Positions 24,172 through 32,495 of a DNA stretch of 64,000 bases are shown one piece after another. The notes under the pieces were generated by a model. It made no database searches. It saw only the letters and a list, made by a program, of their open reading frames with translations, and had not been told where the DNA came from. Every line of letters begins with the position of its first letter. Position 1 is the first letter of the stretch. Position numbers and translations under genes: made by a program. The DNA is from Ascidiimonas meishanensis (GTDB taxonomy: Bacteria; Bacteroidota; Bacteroidia; Flavobacteriales; Flavobacteriaceae), in NCBI RefSeq assembly GCF_037782385.1, contig NZ_JBBEXD010000004.1, forward strand, positions 310,001-374,000. Reading direction: 5' to 3'.

Positions 24172-26238
24172 ATGACAAAACAAATTATCTGCTTTCTTTT
24201 TTTTGGTTTAGTAATGATTTTAGGTTACGCCCAAAACCCACTTCAAAAAGGTTTCTCTTATTTAGAAAATGGCAACTATGCCAAAGCAGAAGTTTTCTTT
24301 AAAGGAATTCTCAAAACAGACCCAGAGAATAAAACAGCCTTACTTTGCTATGGAAGAGCTGTTGGATTAAATGGCAAGCCAGAAGATGCCATTACCATTT
24401 TTACTCAATTGCTAGATAGGTATCCTGATGATTTTGAAATACAGCTTAACTATGCAGAGTCTTTATTATGGGGTGAACAATATGATTTAGCAGAAAAATA
24501 TTATATAGATTTGGTTGCTTTGCAGCCAAATAGTTTTCCAGCTTTGTTAGGCTATGCCAATACCCTGTCTAATCTCAAAAAATACGAATCCGCATTACTC
24601 TTGGTGAATAAAGCATTAGCGGTAATTCCTGGAAATAAAAATGCTTTACTTTCTAAGAAGTACATTCGTCTTGGCTATGCAAATCAATTTAGTAGTAATC
24701 AGCAATATGATAGAGCATTAGACATTCTTAGTGAGAATCTTATAGATTTTCCAAAAGATAAAGAAACACTCTTAAACATTGCCAATATATACCTGATTAC
24801 AAAAAACATTGAAAAAGCTAACAGTACCTACAAAGCACTTGCCATTAATCAAACAGATTCTATTATTGCCTTGAATGGAATGGCTCTGGCAGCGCATATT
24901 AACAATGAAGATAAAAAAGCATTAGACATCGCAAAAAAAGCATTGGTTCTCTCAAAAAAGATGAAAGAAGGAACGCTCTTAGAACAAACGCAAAATAGAT
25001 ATGCTCAAGCACTTATTTGGAATAGAAACTATTCTAATGCTGAAGACTATATTGAGGTATTAGCCAAAAAATATAAAAATGAAAATTGGCTATTATCTTT
25101 AAAGGCCACATTAGATTTGTATAGAAGTAATTTTAAAAAAAGTATTGAATACTACCAAGCAATGCTTGTAAATGACAGTACTTCATTTGATGCTAACCTT
25201 GGGGTGGCTAATGCTTATAAGGCTCGTGACAATACAAAAGCCGCCTACAGAGCTGCATCTCAAACGTTGAAAATCTATCCTAATCAAAAAGATGCAGTTA
25301 ATTTTCTTGAAAAAATCGATTTAAGCTTAACCCCTCTTCTAGATCAAAAGGTTGCGTACACCTTTGATAATGGTAATAACACTGCCATTAGCACTAATAC
25401 CAACGTACAGTATCCCCTAAGCTATAGGTTGACATTAACGGCTAATTTTGATTATAGAAATACCCAAAATAGCATTACTGATAATGAAGCTTCGGCCTAT
25501 TCTCTTAATACAGGACTTGCGTGGAAGTTACTTCCTGGATTTGTAATGAATATGAAAGGTGGTTTGTTAAAAGCAACCTCTTTTTCAGGTGATTATACCG
25601 CATTTATAGGAGAAACCTTCGTTAATTTAAAATTGTTGAAACTTCAGGATATAGAAATAGGTTATAAAAGAGAGGTGCAAAATTTTAATGCAGACCTATT
25701 AAATCGCTCCATTATTTCCAACAATTATTATATCAATCACAACTTGAGTAGTAATTTTAATTTGGGCTGGTTCACACAATATTTTTTTACCTCTCAAAAT
25801 GATTCAAATGAGCGGAATTTATTTTTCACCTCACTTTATTATACCATTTTGAGGAGTCCCGTATTAAAAACCGGGTTCAATTATCAATACATTGCTTTTA
25901 AAAATCAGGTGCCAGAAATATACTTTAGCCCAGAAAGATTCAATGCAGTGGAAATTTTTGCCGATTTTCTTAAAACGGAAGATGCAACACTTTCTAAAGA
26001 GTGGTTTTACCAATTAAGTGCAGCAACAGGATTTCAGTTCATCGAAGATCAGAAAAAACAAAGTACCTACAGATTAACTGGAATCGTGGGCTATAAATTC
26101 TCAGATAGGCTGCTCACTTCAATATATGGGAAACACAGTAATATTGCTTCGGCTACCGCAGCGGGTTTTACTTTCACAGAAATAGGCCTTCAGTTAAAGC
26201 TACTTCTTAACAAAAAACCTATGTTCGCTAGGGATTAA
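24172..26238 (+). CDS. TPR protein with C-terminal outer-membrane barrel (YaiO/BcsC-like export protein)
   Basis: A 688-residue protein. A signal peptide (MTKQIICFLFFGLVMILGYAQ) is followed by about ten TPR units (residues 22-385, e.g. GNYAKAEVFFKGILKTDPEN, PNSFPALLGYANTLSNL). Residues 400-688 are a beta-barrel of alternating aromatic strands (YRLTLTANFDYRNTQ, FNYQYIAFKNQ, ATGFQFIEDQ) ending on FTEIGLQLKLLL. This TPR-plus-barrel plan is that of polysaccharide export proteins such as PgaA, BcsC and YaiO. It is divergent from the flippase gene and most likely passes the locus' polymer through the outer membrane. Confidence 0.8.
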   Translation: MTKQIICFLFFGLVMILGYAQNPLQKGFSYLENGNYAKAEVFFKGILKTDPENKTALLCYGRAVGLNGKPEDAITIFTQLLDRYPDDFEIQLNYAESLLWGEQYDLAEKYYIDLVALQPNSFPALLGYANTLSNLKKYESALLLVNKALAVIPGNKNALLSKKYIRLGYANQFSSNQQYDRALDILSENLIDFPKDKETLLNIANIYLITKNIEKANSTYKALAINQTDSIIALNGMALAAHINNEDKKALDIAKKALVLSKKMKEGTLLEQTQNRYAQALIWNRNYSNAEDYIEVLAKKYKNENWLLSLKATLDLYRSNFKKSIEYYQAMLVNDSTSFDANLGVANAYKARDNTKAAYRAASQTLKIYPNQKDAVNFLEKIDLSLTPLLDQKVAYTFDNGNNTAISTNTNVQYPLSYRLTLTANFDYRNTQNSITDNEASAYSLNTGLAWKLLPGFVMNMKGGLLKATSFSGDYTAFIGETFVNLKLLKLQDIEIGYKREVQNFNADLLNRSIISNNYYINHNLSSNFNLGWFTQYFFTSQNDSNERNLFFTSLYYTILRSPVLKTGFNYQYIAFKNQVPEIYFSPERFNAVEIFADFLKTEDATLSKEWFYQLSAATGFQFIEDQKKQSTYRLTGIVGYKFSDRLLTSIYGKHSNIASATAAGFTFTEIGLQLKLLLNKKPMFARD

Positions 26239-26302
26239 ATTAATCAGCAGCTAAATGAATATTTATTTAATGATGTCTTCATATATTTTTTATTGTTTTG
26301 AA

Positions 26303-26337
26303 TAAAAAAAGGTCATCCATATGAATAACCTTTTATT
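26303..26337 (+). terminator. Bidirectional terminator
   Basis: AAAAGGTCATCC pairs with GAATAACCTTTT (two mismatches), with A-rich sequence before and T-rich after, so it can serve the plus-strand barrel gene and the small minus-strand gene. Confidence 0.65.
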
Positions 26338-26388
26338 TATATAATCTAGAAATACTATTTTTTTTCTAAGTACTAGGTACGCTACTAT

Positions 26389-26562
26389 TTAAGCTACTGA
26401 CTTAGTCTCCATAACTTCATTTTCAACTTCTTCTGAACTAATATTAGAAAGAATATAATCAGCTGATAATTCACTTTTTTGGGTAGATTTTTTACGGCTT
26501 AAGAAGTGTGAACCGATAAAAAAAAGCGCATAGCACGCAAGTGCGATAAGGTAATTTTCCAT
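26389..26562 (-). CDS. Small single-pass membrane protein, 57 residues
   Basis: Too short for ordinary gene calling. The frame from the ATG at 26562 encodes MENYLIALACYALFFIGSHF, a clean N-terminal membrane helix, then SRKKSTQKSELSADYILS and an acidic tail ending MKTKSVA-like (METKSVA), stopping at 26389-26391. The hydrophobic helix followed by a positively charged stretch predicts an N-out/C-in topology. It lies between the TPR-barrel gene and the DUF4114 gene on the minus strand, with a terminator just after. Such tiny proteins often assist larger membrane complexes, but no partner can be named. Confidence 0.6.
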   Translation of the reverse strand: MENYLIALACYALFFIGSHFLSRKKSTQKSELSADYILSNISSEEVENEVMETKSVA

Positions 26563-26632
26563 GATATTAAGATTTTAAGGCGATTGCAATATACAAAAAA
26601 AACTGTTTTTATAAACTTTCTAGACAAAAAAA

Positions 26633-29065
26633 TTATTTAACAATAAATTTTCCGGTACACACTTCACCTTTGATGCATCTAATTATATACGTGTAAAAAC
26701 CAGCGTTCAGATGTTTTGGATTGAAAATAAATGTATTTTTATTTCCTAATTGGTAAAATTTACCCAATACACTCCTGCCGGAAAGGTCAAAAACCTCCAT
26801 ATATATAGTTTCAGATACAAACGGGATTTCTATATGGGTTTGTGTAGAAAAAGGGTTAGGATAATTAGATGCTTTCTTAATTACATCAAGAAAAACCTCT
26901 TCTTCAGACGCTACGTTTTGATTCGTAAAAGCCAATTTTGAAACGTTCAGATTGAATTCGCTGAAATTCATATAATCTCCTTGTACCGAAAAAATAACAG
27001 TTCTTATTTTTTTAATGGAATTTCCATCAAGTCCGATAAAATCTGTAAATGGAATTGTAATTGATTTCTGATTTTCATTCGGGAGAAGCGCATAGGTAAG
27101 TCTGTCTTCCCAATTGGGAGTTTCATCAGTCAACAGAATTACTTCTACTTCCTTATTATTCTGAATTGTAAAAGACAGTTCATCATAGTTTTCTACATTC
27201 AACAATTGATCTCCAGGAAGTAATGTTCTAAAAACATTTACAGTACCCATAACCTCCCCGGAAGCACTCATACTTCTCTCCACTTGATATATTCTCTCTG
27301 AATCGATAGTGTTTAATTTGCGCTCAGCCATTATTTCAAACTCAGTAATGCGTGTCTCTTCAGCATTGTAATCAATACCCCATGGGCCATCTGCAAGATA
27401 CATGGCATCATATACACTACTGGTATCTGTAATTAATGCAAAACCAACATCAAATAAGTTACCTGTATTAATCACTACTTCTTCCCTATAACTACCTGTT
27501 AACGGAACCGACAATTCCATAGAAATCTCATCAGATAATTCGGTTTCTCTTTTATTCGCATTGAAAAGAACAGAATTTGTAGCTATTCTATTTATTAACT
27601 CCAACTTAAGTTGTCCGTTTTCATATTTCCCATTGCTTATAAATACATCTGGGATTTGTTGTGCTACTTGATTACTTTTAATTGTTTTTTCTTTCGCTAA
27701 TGCAGTTAATATATTGCCTGCAACGGTGCATACCTGCGGCATAGACATACCCCATACCTGAAAATTTCTATAATTGCCGCCAGGATACTTCTCAATATTC
27801 CAAAGGCTATACAAATTATAATTAGACCCATCGTCTAGAACAGAGAAAGTTAGCGCGTATTCTGTCTCTCCATTTGCTCTTTTTAATTTAGAATAAATAA
27901 TCTTATGACCTTTTAACGAAATGGTTCTAACATCTTCTAATTTGGAGCTGTTCAATCTATCACAGATTACCTTTGAATGATCATAAACCGTACTTTCAGT
28001 AAGAGTTGCTAAAGCTGCTAAAACGCGATTTTCCTCTTGATAATAGTCTATAGAGAAAACCTCTTTTGCATTGGTAACACCTACCAAGTCTTCAGGACTA
28101 GATTTATAAGGTATTTCTGTTCCATAAAACCCCGTTTCAGGAAAATAGTGGTATAAATTACCCTCTGTTTTGGAAGCTCTATAGGTATCTTTTTGAAAAA
28201 CAGTTTGAAGTTCTATAGCATTCGCAGCTGTTTTATTTTTTACACGCTCAAAATTTCTTTTCGCTATTAAAGTTGCTAAATCTCCATTGCTTTCCAAACC
28301 ACCATCATTTCCCGAGGTCACCGGAGTATAGTCCGTAATTAAACCTAAATTCTCATTATTAATCGCTCTGTAAGGATTTGCTGATACATAAAACAAAGCG
28401 TCATTAAAGTCATTATCACAAGATCCATAATCTCTTCGGATATCTTCAAAACCCAAAATAATTCTTTCATTTTCTGGATCGGCTAATAACACATTGTGAT
28501 ATCTTAAATTAGGATCTGCTTCTGGATTGAAATCAGGGTCTGAAAATAGTTGCCAACGGCCATAACCCACGCTTCCATTAGACCATGCGTCTGCTAGTAA
28601 AACCCATCCAATTCCTGTATTCGCTTCAAAACGGCCAATTTTTACTTTATTCCCAACCTGCAAACCACCTCCACTGCCTTGCGCACTTACATTAGGAAAA
28701 ATTATTGTAATATCTTCAGGAGCGGGAGCCTCCGTAAGCGGGTCATTTATATTATAAGTATAAAAACCCAATACGTTTTTATAGCCAGCCCCCTCACCAA
28801 CAAATGTCACCCAAACATCTGCTGTCTCAGTAACAATAATATCGGTATCGTACCCCGATGAAATGTATTGCGGATTGTAATCTGGTACTGGAAAACCTTC
28901 GGGTAGAGCAAGCGCAACGGCATCCAAAGTTTCTTGATCTACAATATCATCTTCAACAAGGTAAAGAGGTGTACCATCCGAAGTATAATTTCCTAGGAAA
29001 TTGTAATTCTGCGCATTCAAAGAAACCACTATCAATAAGAAAAATCGTAGGATAAATTTTTTCAT
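26633..29065 (-). CDS. Secreted DUF4114 protein with T9SS C-terminal sorting domain
   Basis: An 810-residue secreted protein. Signal peptide MKKFILRFFLLIVVSLNAQ, then an N-terminal beta region. A DUF4114 domain lies at about 145-245 (VGNKVKIGRFEANTGIGWVLL, then the acidic ILGFEDIRRDYGSCDNDFNDALF, which looks metal- or calcium-binding). A long LruC-like beta-rich middle follows, and residues about 730-810 are a type A T9SS sorting domain (NYPNPFSTQTHIEIPF, MEVFDLSGR, LNAGFYTYII, GKFIVK at the end). The product should be sent to the cell surface or outside by the type IX system and often be lipid- or LPS-anchored. Single gene. Role unknown, with adhesion or calcium-dependent surface structure possible. 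Confidence 0.85.
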   Translation of the reverse strand: MKKFILRFFLLIVVSLNAQNYNFLGNYTSDGTPLYLVEDDIVDQETLDAVALALPEGFPVPDYNPQYISSGYDTDIIVTETADVWVTFVGEGAGYKNVLGFYTYNINDPLTEAPAPEDITIIFPNVSAQGSGGGLQVGNKVKIGRFEANTGIGWVLLADAWSNGSVGYGRWQLFSDPDFNPEADPNLRYHNVLLADPENERIILGFEDIRRDYGSCDNDFNDALFYVSANPYRAINNENLGLITDYTPVTSGNDGGLESNGDLATLIAKRNFERVKNKTAANAIELQTVFQKDTYRASKTEGNLYHYFPETGFYGTEIPYKSSPEDLVGVTNAKEVFSIDYYQEENRVLAALATLTESTVYDHSKVICDRLNSSKLEDVRTISLKGHKIIYSKLKRANGETEYALTFSVLDDGSNYNLYSLWNIEKYPGGNYRNFQVWGMSMPQVCTVAGNILTALAKEKTIKSNQVAQQIPDVFISNGKYENGQLKLELINRIATNSVLFNANKRETELSDEISMELSVPLTGSYREEVVINTGNLFDVGFALITDTSSVYDAMYLADGPWGIDYNAEETRITEFEIMAERKLNTIDSERIYQVERSMSASGEVMGTVNVFRTLLPGDQLLNVENYDELSFTIQNNKEVEVILLTDETPNWEDRLTYALLPNENQKSITIPFTDFIGLDGNSIKKIRTVIFSVQGDYMNFSEFNLNVSKLAFTNQNVASEEEVFLDVIKKASNYPNPFSTQTHIEIPFVSETIYMEVFDLSGRSVLGKFYQLGNKNTFIFNPKHLNAGFYTYIIRCIKGEVCTGKFIVK

Positions 29066-29170
29066 CTTTTAAAATTTGGTTTTGTAAAAGTATCAGCTAA
29101 ATGAAGAGACTTGTGATATTTTTAGACCAATTGATGGTTTTCCTTCGATAAATGGTGTGTAAATTAATCC

Positions 29171-29881
29171 TTACAAAAGATTCAGGCGCTTTATTAATTC
29201 TGGTTTACTAGAACGACTTACGGGAATTACGCTTTTCTCAATAAGCACACTATTGTCTTCAATGTCAATTATCTTCTTGAGGTTGATGATGTAAGAACGA
29301 TGTACCTTTAAGAAAATACTGTCGGGTAATTTTTCTTCTATTTTCTTCATCGTAGAATGCACTAAATAGTTTTTAACCTCTGTTCTTATATTTATATAAT
29401 CACCCTTTGCTTCAATAAAGAAAATATCTGGCATATTAATTTTGATGAGTCTCCTATCAATATTTACGTATAAATCGTTCGCAGAGTTATCTTCTTTTTC
29501 TGTTTGAGTTCCACCTTCTTGTTTTAATGGTTTAAAATTCTTAGCTCTTTGCACAGATTTTAAAAAGCGCGGGAGTGATAAGGGCTTCACCAGGTAATCA
29601 ACAATACATTCATATTCAAATGCATCAATTGCGAGATTACGGTCTGAAGTAGTTAAAATTATTCTAGGTGGATTTCTTAGTGATTGAATAAAATCAAACC
29701 CTGTAAAATCAGGCATATGAATATCTAAAAATATAAGGTCAACCTCATGTTGATTGAGAAATTTCATAGCCTGTATAGCATTTGGAAATTCTTCCAGTAC
29801 ATTTAAAGATTCAACACCTTTAGCCAGCTGACCCAAAATAGCTCTTGCGGCAGCTTCATCATCAATAATAATACAATTCAT
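29171..29881 (-). CDS. LytTR-family response regulator
   Basis: A 236-residue regulator. The receiver occupies residues 1-120: acidic patch Asp7-Asp8 (IIIDDEAAAR), phospho-acceptor Asp53 (LIFLDIHMPD), Thr of ILTTSD and Lys of DYLVKPLSLP. A short linker leads to a LytTR DNA-binding domain (about 145-236: YVNIDRRLIKINMPDIFFIEAKGDY begins it, then FLKVHRSYIINLKKI and a SSKPELIKRL end). It is the last gene of the H-NOX operon, 10 bases after the Hpt gene, and is the only DNA-binding protein there, so it should be the transcriptional output. Targets unknown. Confidence 0.92.
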   Translation of the reverse strand: MNCIIIDDEAAARAILGQLAKGVESLNVLEEFPNAIQAMKFLNQHEVDLIFLDIHMPDFTGFDFIQSLRNPPRIILTTSDRNLAIDAFEYECIVDYLVKPLSLPRFLKSVQRAKNFKPLKQEGGTQTEKEDNSANDLYVNIDRRLIKINMPDIFFIEAKGDYINIRTEVKNYLVHSTMKKIEEKLPDSIFLKVHRSYIINLKKIIDIEDNSVLIEKSVIPVSRSSKPELIKRLNLL

Positions 29882-29891
29882 TACGTAGGTT

Positions 29892-30218
29892 TTAGAGCTC
29901 TACAATGAAGTCTTCTATACGCTTCAGCAAAGTCTCAAATTCAACTTGTAAATTATTGTCGGGGGTTAAAATCTTTAGACTATTTTCATATTTTTCAGCT
30001 ATGAAGTAGCCCTTTTCGAGGCCTAAAATACTAATTTTATGCTTAAGTTTATGAACGATTTCAGCAGTTTCTTTTAAATAGTTTTCCTGCCTCATAGAAT
30101 GGTATAATCTTTTCTCTTCTGGAAATTCTTTTTGAATTACGTTTATTAGTTTCGTTCTGAACTGGTTATCATCTCCTGCGAGTGATTCTATGTATAAAAG
30201 ATTAGGTAATTCTGTCAT
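29892..30218 (-). CDS. Histidine phosphotransfer (Hpt) protein
   Basis: A 108-residue all-helical protein with an Hpt signature: VHKLKHKISILGL, where His56 is the presumed phospho-accepting residue and the following Lys/Leu/Gly pattern is the family's HxLKGxxxxLG with the Gly replaced by His60. No enzymatic domain. It overlaps the second kinase by 4 bases and sits 10 bases ahead of the LytTR regulator, so it probably receives phosphate from, or via, a receiver and passes it on. A stand-alone Hpt between two kinases and one REC-LytTR implies a multi-step relay. Confidence 0.85.
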   Translation of the reverse strand: MTELPNLLYIESLAGDDNQFRTKLINVIQKEFPEEKRLYHSMRQENYLKETAEIVHKLKHKISILGLEKGYFIAEKYENSLKILTPDNNLQVEFETLLKRIEDFIVEL

Positions 30219-31384
30219 ATTTCTTTCTTTAAAGTAAAGACTACATTAGTCCCTTTTTCAGGGATCGATTCAATATATACATCCCCATTATAGGTTTTAA
30301 TTATCTTTTTAACAATAGCCAAACCTATACCGCTGGAAGTACCTGAACTATCCAATTTTTGAAAAATATCAAACACTCGTTTTAAATATTTCTCTCTTAT
30401 TCCCTGTCCATTATCAGACATTACGAACTTATGATAGGTGCCGGTATCTTTATAATTGATTGTAATACACCCAGATGGTTTGTCTATTGCGTTAATAGCA
30501 TTGCTAATCAGGTGACTAAAAAGTTGCTCTAAGGCATACTTATGACCCAAAATAACAGGAAGTTCACTGCTAGATTCTATTTTTATGTTAGATGGAATAT
30601 CTAAGGTTGACAAAACCTCTTTGAGCAAAGCTTGTATTCCTACTTTTTTTTTAGCCTCTTTAATTTTATCAATCTTCGTATAAATAAGAATTCCTTGAAT
30701 CAAGAGATCCATTTTTTCTAGATTATCACCAATTAGAGATAAATTATTTTGAGCGTCGCTTGGAAGTTCACCTCCATAATCTTCCTTTAACCAATAGGTA
30801 AGTGCATTAATATTTCGCAATGGTGATTTTAAATCGTGAGACACCATATGCGCATAATTATTTAGTTCTTGGTTCTGCTTTTCAAGATTTATTAATAAAT
30901 CTTGTTGTCTCTCGTAGGTACTACATGCTTCTAAAGAAATTGCGAATTTTGCTATTATTGGCTCCAATTGCGCAAGTTCTGATGACGTAAACTCCGTTTT
31001 TTCACTGCTATGCAAAAACAATAAACCTTGATTACCCATATAAAAAACAGCAACACATCCTCTTTCTACAGCAGAAGGTGCTATTGAAATAAGTGTTTGA
31101 TCTATTTTGTAAGAGACGGGTTTTTGTTTACTAAATAGCTCTTTTAAGAAAGCCTTATCTATAACCTTATCTACATTCCTATCTGGTACTGGCAAGGAAT
31201 ATGGAACAATACATTCTCCATTTTGGTCTGCATATATCCAACAAGCACTCAAATTTTTTCTTGCCAATAATTGTTTTAAGAAAAAGTCGCAATTTTCCTT
31301 ATACGATAATGATTTTCCAATAGCCATTGAAAATTCGTAAAGTTGAAGTACTGTCGCTATATGATTTGTGGCCTCTACTTTCAT
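30215..31384 (-). CDS. Soluble sensor histidine kinase with N-terminal GAF-like domain
   Basis: A 389-residue kinase without membrane segments. The N-terminal 155 residues look like a GAF domain (LYEFSMAIGKSL start, CVAVFYMGNQGLLFLHSS and a closing helix). HisKA then carries phospho-acceptor His183 in YAHMVSHDLKSPLRN, and the HATPase domain (about 270-389) has an N box (LFSHLISNAINAID), G1 (DNGQGI) and G2 (SSGIGLAIVKKI). It overlaps the FIST gene by 4 bases, which strongly suggests that the FIST protein is its sensory partner, as with NosP-associated kinases. Output is most likely through the Hpt protein just downstream. Confidence 0.9.
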   Translation of the reverse strand: MKVEATNHIATVLQLYEFSMAIGKSLSYKENCDFFLKQLLARKNLSACWIYADQNGECIVPYSLPVPDRNVDKVIDKAFLKELFSKQKPVSYKIDQTLISIAPSAVERGCVAVFYMGNQGLLFLHSSEKTEFTSSELAQLEPIIAKFAISLEACSTYERQQDLLINLEKQNQELNNYAHMVSHDLKSPLRNINALTYWLKEDYGGELPSDAQNNLSLIGDNLEKMDLLIQGILIYTKIDKIKEAKKKVGIQALLKEVLSTLDIPSNIKIESSSELPVILGHKYALEQLFSHLISNAINAIDKPSGCITINYKDTGTYHKFVMSDNGQGIREKYLKRVFDIFQKLDSSGTSSGIGLAIVKKIIKTYNGDVYIESIPEKGTNVVFTLKKEI

Positions 31385-32484
31385 TCAAATAATCCAATTA
31401 CAATGGTTTTATTATAAAACTCTAGATAGCCATTGCCTTGAGAAGATATTTCTCCTAAGGTTAAAGCCCCATTAATTTCACTTGGTTCATGTGCTTCTAA
31501 TAATACTTCTTCTACTTCTGCTAGCTCCTTAAAAAAATTATCTTCCAAAAAAAGTGCCCTAGAAATACAATCTATAATAAAGGCCTGTTTAGGGTTTTCG
31601 ATTCCATCAGCACTTGATTGTGCAGCTTCTTTTGCCGCTAGAATTAACGTATTTTCTTCACCCCAAAGAATATCTAGAATAGTATTTTCTGGAACTTCAC
31701 CAACACAAATTAATCCACCCGATTCATCAATACTAATTGGATCACGTACTACATATTCTGCTCCATCCTTTAAAATCCCAAAAGGGTAGGCTTTAGCAAC
31801 ACTAAAAAAATTGTCTTTTTCAACTTTTATATCGCTTTTGTCTTCTAGAGCTGCTTTATAAATCCCAAGTGCATCTTCCCAATTGAGTTGGTTGATTACA
31901 TTTCGTGAAGTTCTTGTAGCAATAACTGGACCGGCAATCTTTTGCCAACCGTGTTTTACTCCTACGCTCACTTGTTTCTTTAATAGCATACAAACGGCTG
32001 CATTTTGAAATATTCCTTCCTTACTAAACACAGAAGGTCTCTGCTTAAGAGATAGACTTCCTGCACCTCCACCAAAATAAAATATTTTACTCCCAAATTG
32101 CCGATAGAGCTCAGATAAGTAATGTGAAATATTTGGAGCTAACCCATCTACGAAGGTAAGCATGCAATAGCTTGCATTTTTATCAAGATCTTTTGGGGGT
32201 ATTGTAAAATTCATAGAATCCATATGCTTTATCATAAAAATTCCATCCTCTACCAATGAATCAAAAAAACTAACCACTATACCCGTATCAAAAACTTGTT
32301 TTCCATGAATAACTTTTGGAAAAAAACCACCTGCAAAATTTGTTCCTCTTGCATTGAGCTCATCTATAAGAATTTCAATATTTATATCCGTATGCTCTGC
32401 TATACAGATAAGCACAGCATCATCATTTGCCTTATCACTAATGATATTTGCTACTAATTTTGGGTCTGTTACTTCTATATACAT
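31381..32484 (-). CDS. FIST-domain protein (NosP family fold)
   Basis: A 367-residue soluble protein with FIST_N (about 25-215; AGGFFPKVIHGKQVFDTGIV, FVDGLAPNISHYL, FYFGGGAGSLS) and FIST_C (about 220-350; ending GALTLGEISSQGNGYLEF, the conserved C-terminal strand). The GGG-A-G-S loop and the FIST_C ending are complete. FIST is the fold of the NosP haemoproteins that sense NO in other bacteria and sit next to kinases or diguanylate cyclases. Here the gene lies between two kinase genes in an operon that starts with H-NOX, so NO or haem binding is plausible; the haem ligand cannot be verified by reading. An amino-acid-type ligand is the alternative. Confidence 0.88.
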   Translation of the reverse strand: MYIEVTDPKLVANIISDKANDDAVLICIAEHTDINIEILIDELNARGTNFAGGFFPKVIHGKQVFDTGIVVSFFDSLVEDGIFMIKHMDSMNFTIPPKDLDKNASYCMLTFVDGLAPNISHYLSELYRQFGSKIFYFGGGAGSLSLKQRPSVFSKEGIFQNAAVCMLLKKQVSVGVKHGWQKIAGPVIATRTSRNVINQLNWEDALGIYKAALEDKSDIKVEKDNFFSVAKAYPFGILKDGAEYVVRDPISIDESGGLICVGEVPENTILDILWGEENTLILAAKEAAQSSADGIENPKQAFIIDCISRALFLEDNFFKELAEVEEVLLEAHEPSEINGALTLGEISSQGNGYLEFYNKTIVIGLFE

Positions 32485-32495
32485 AATTGATAAGA

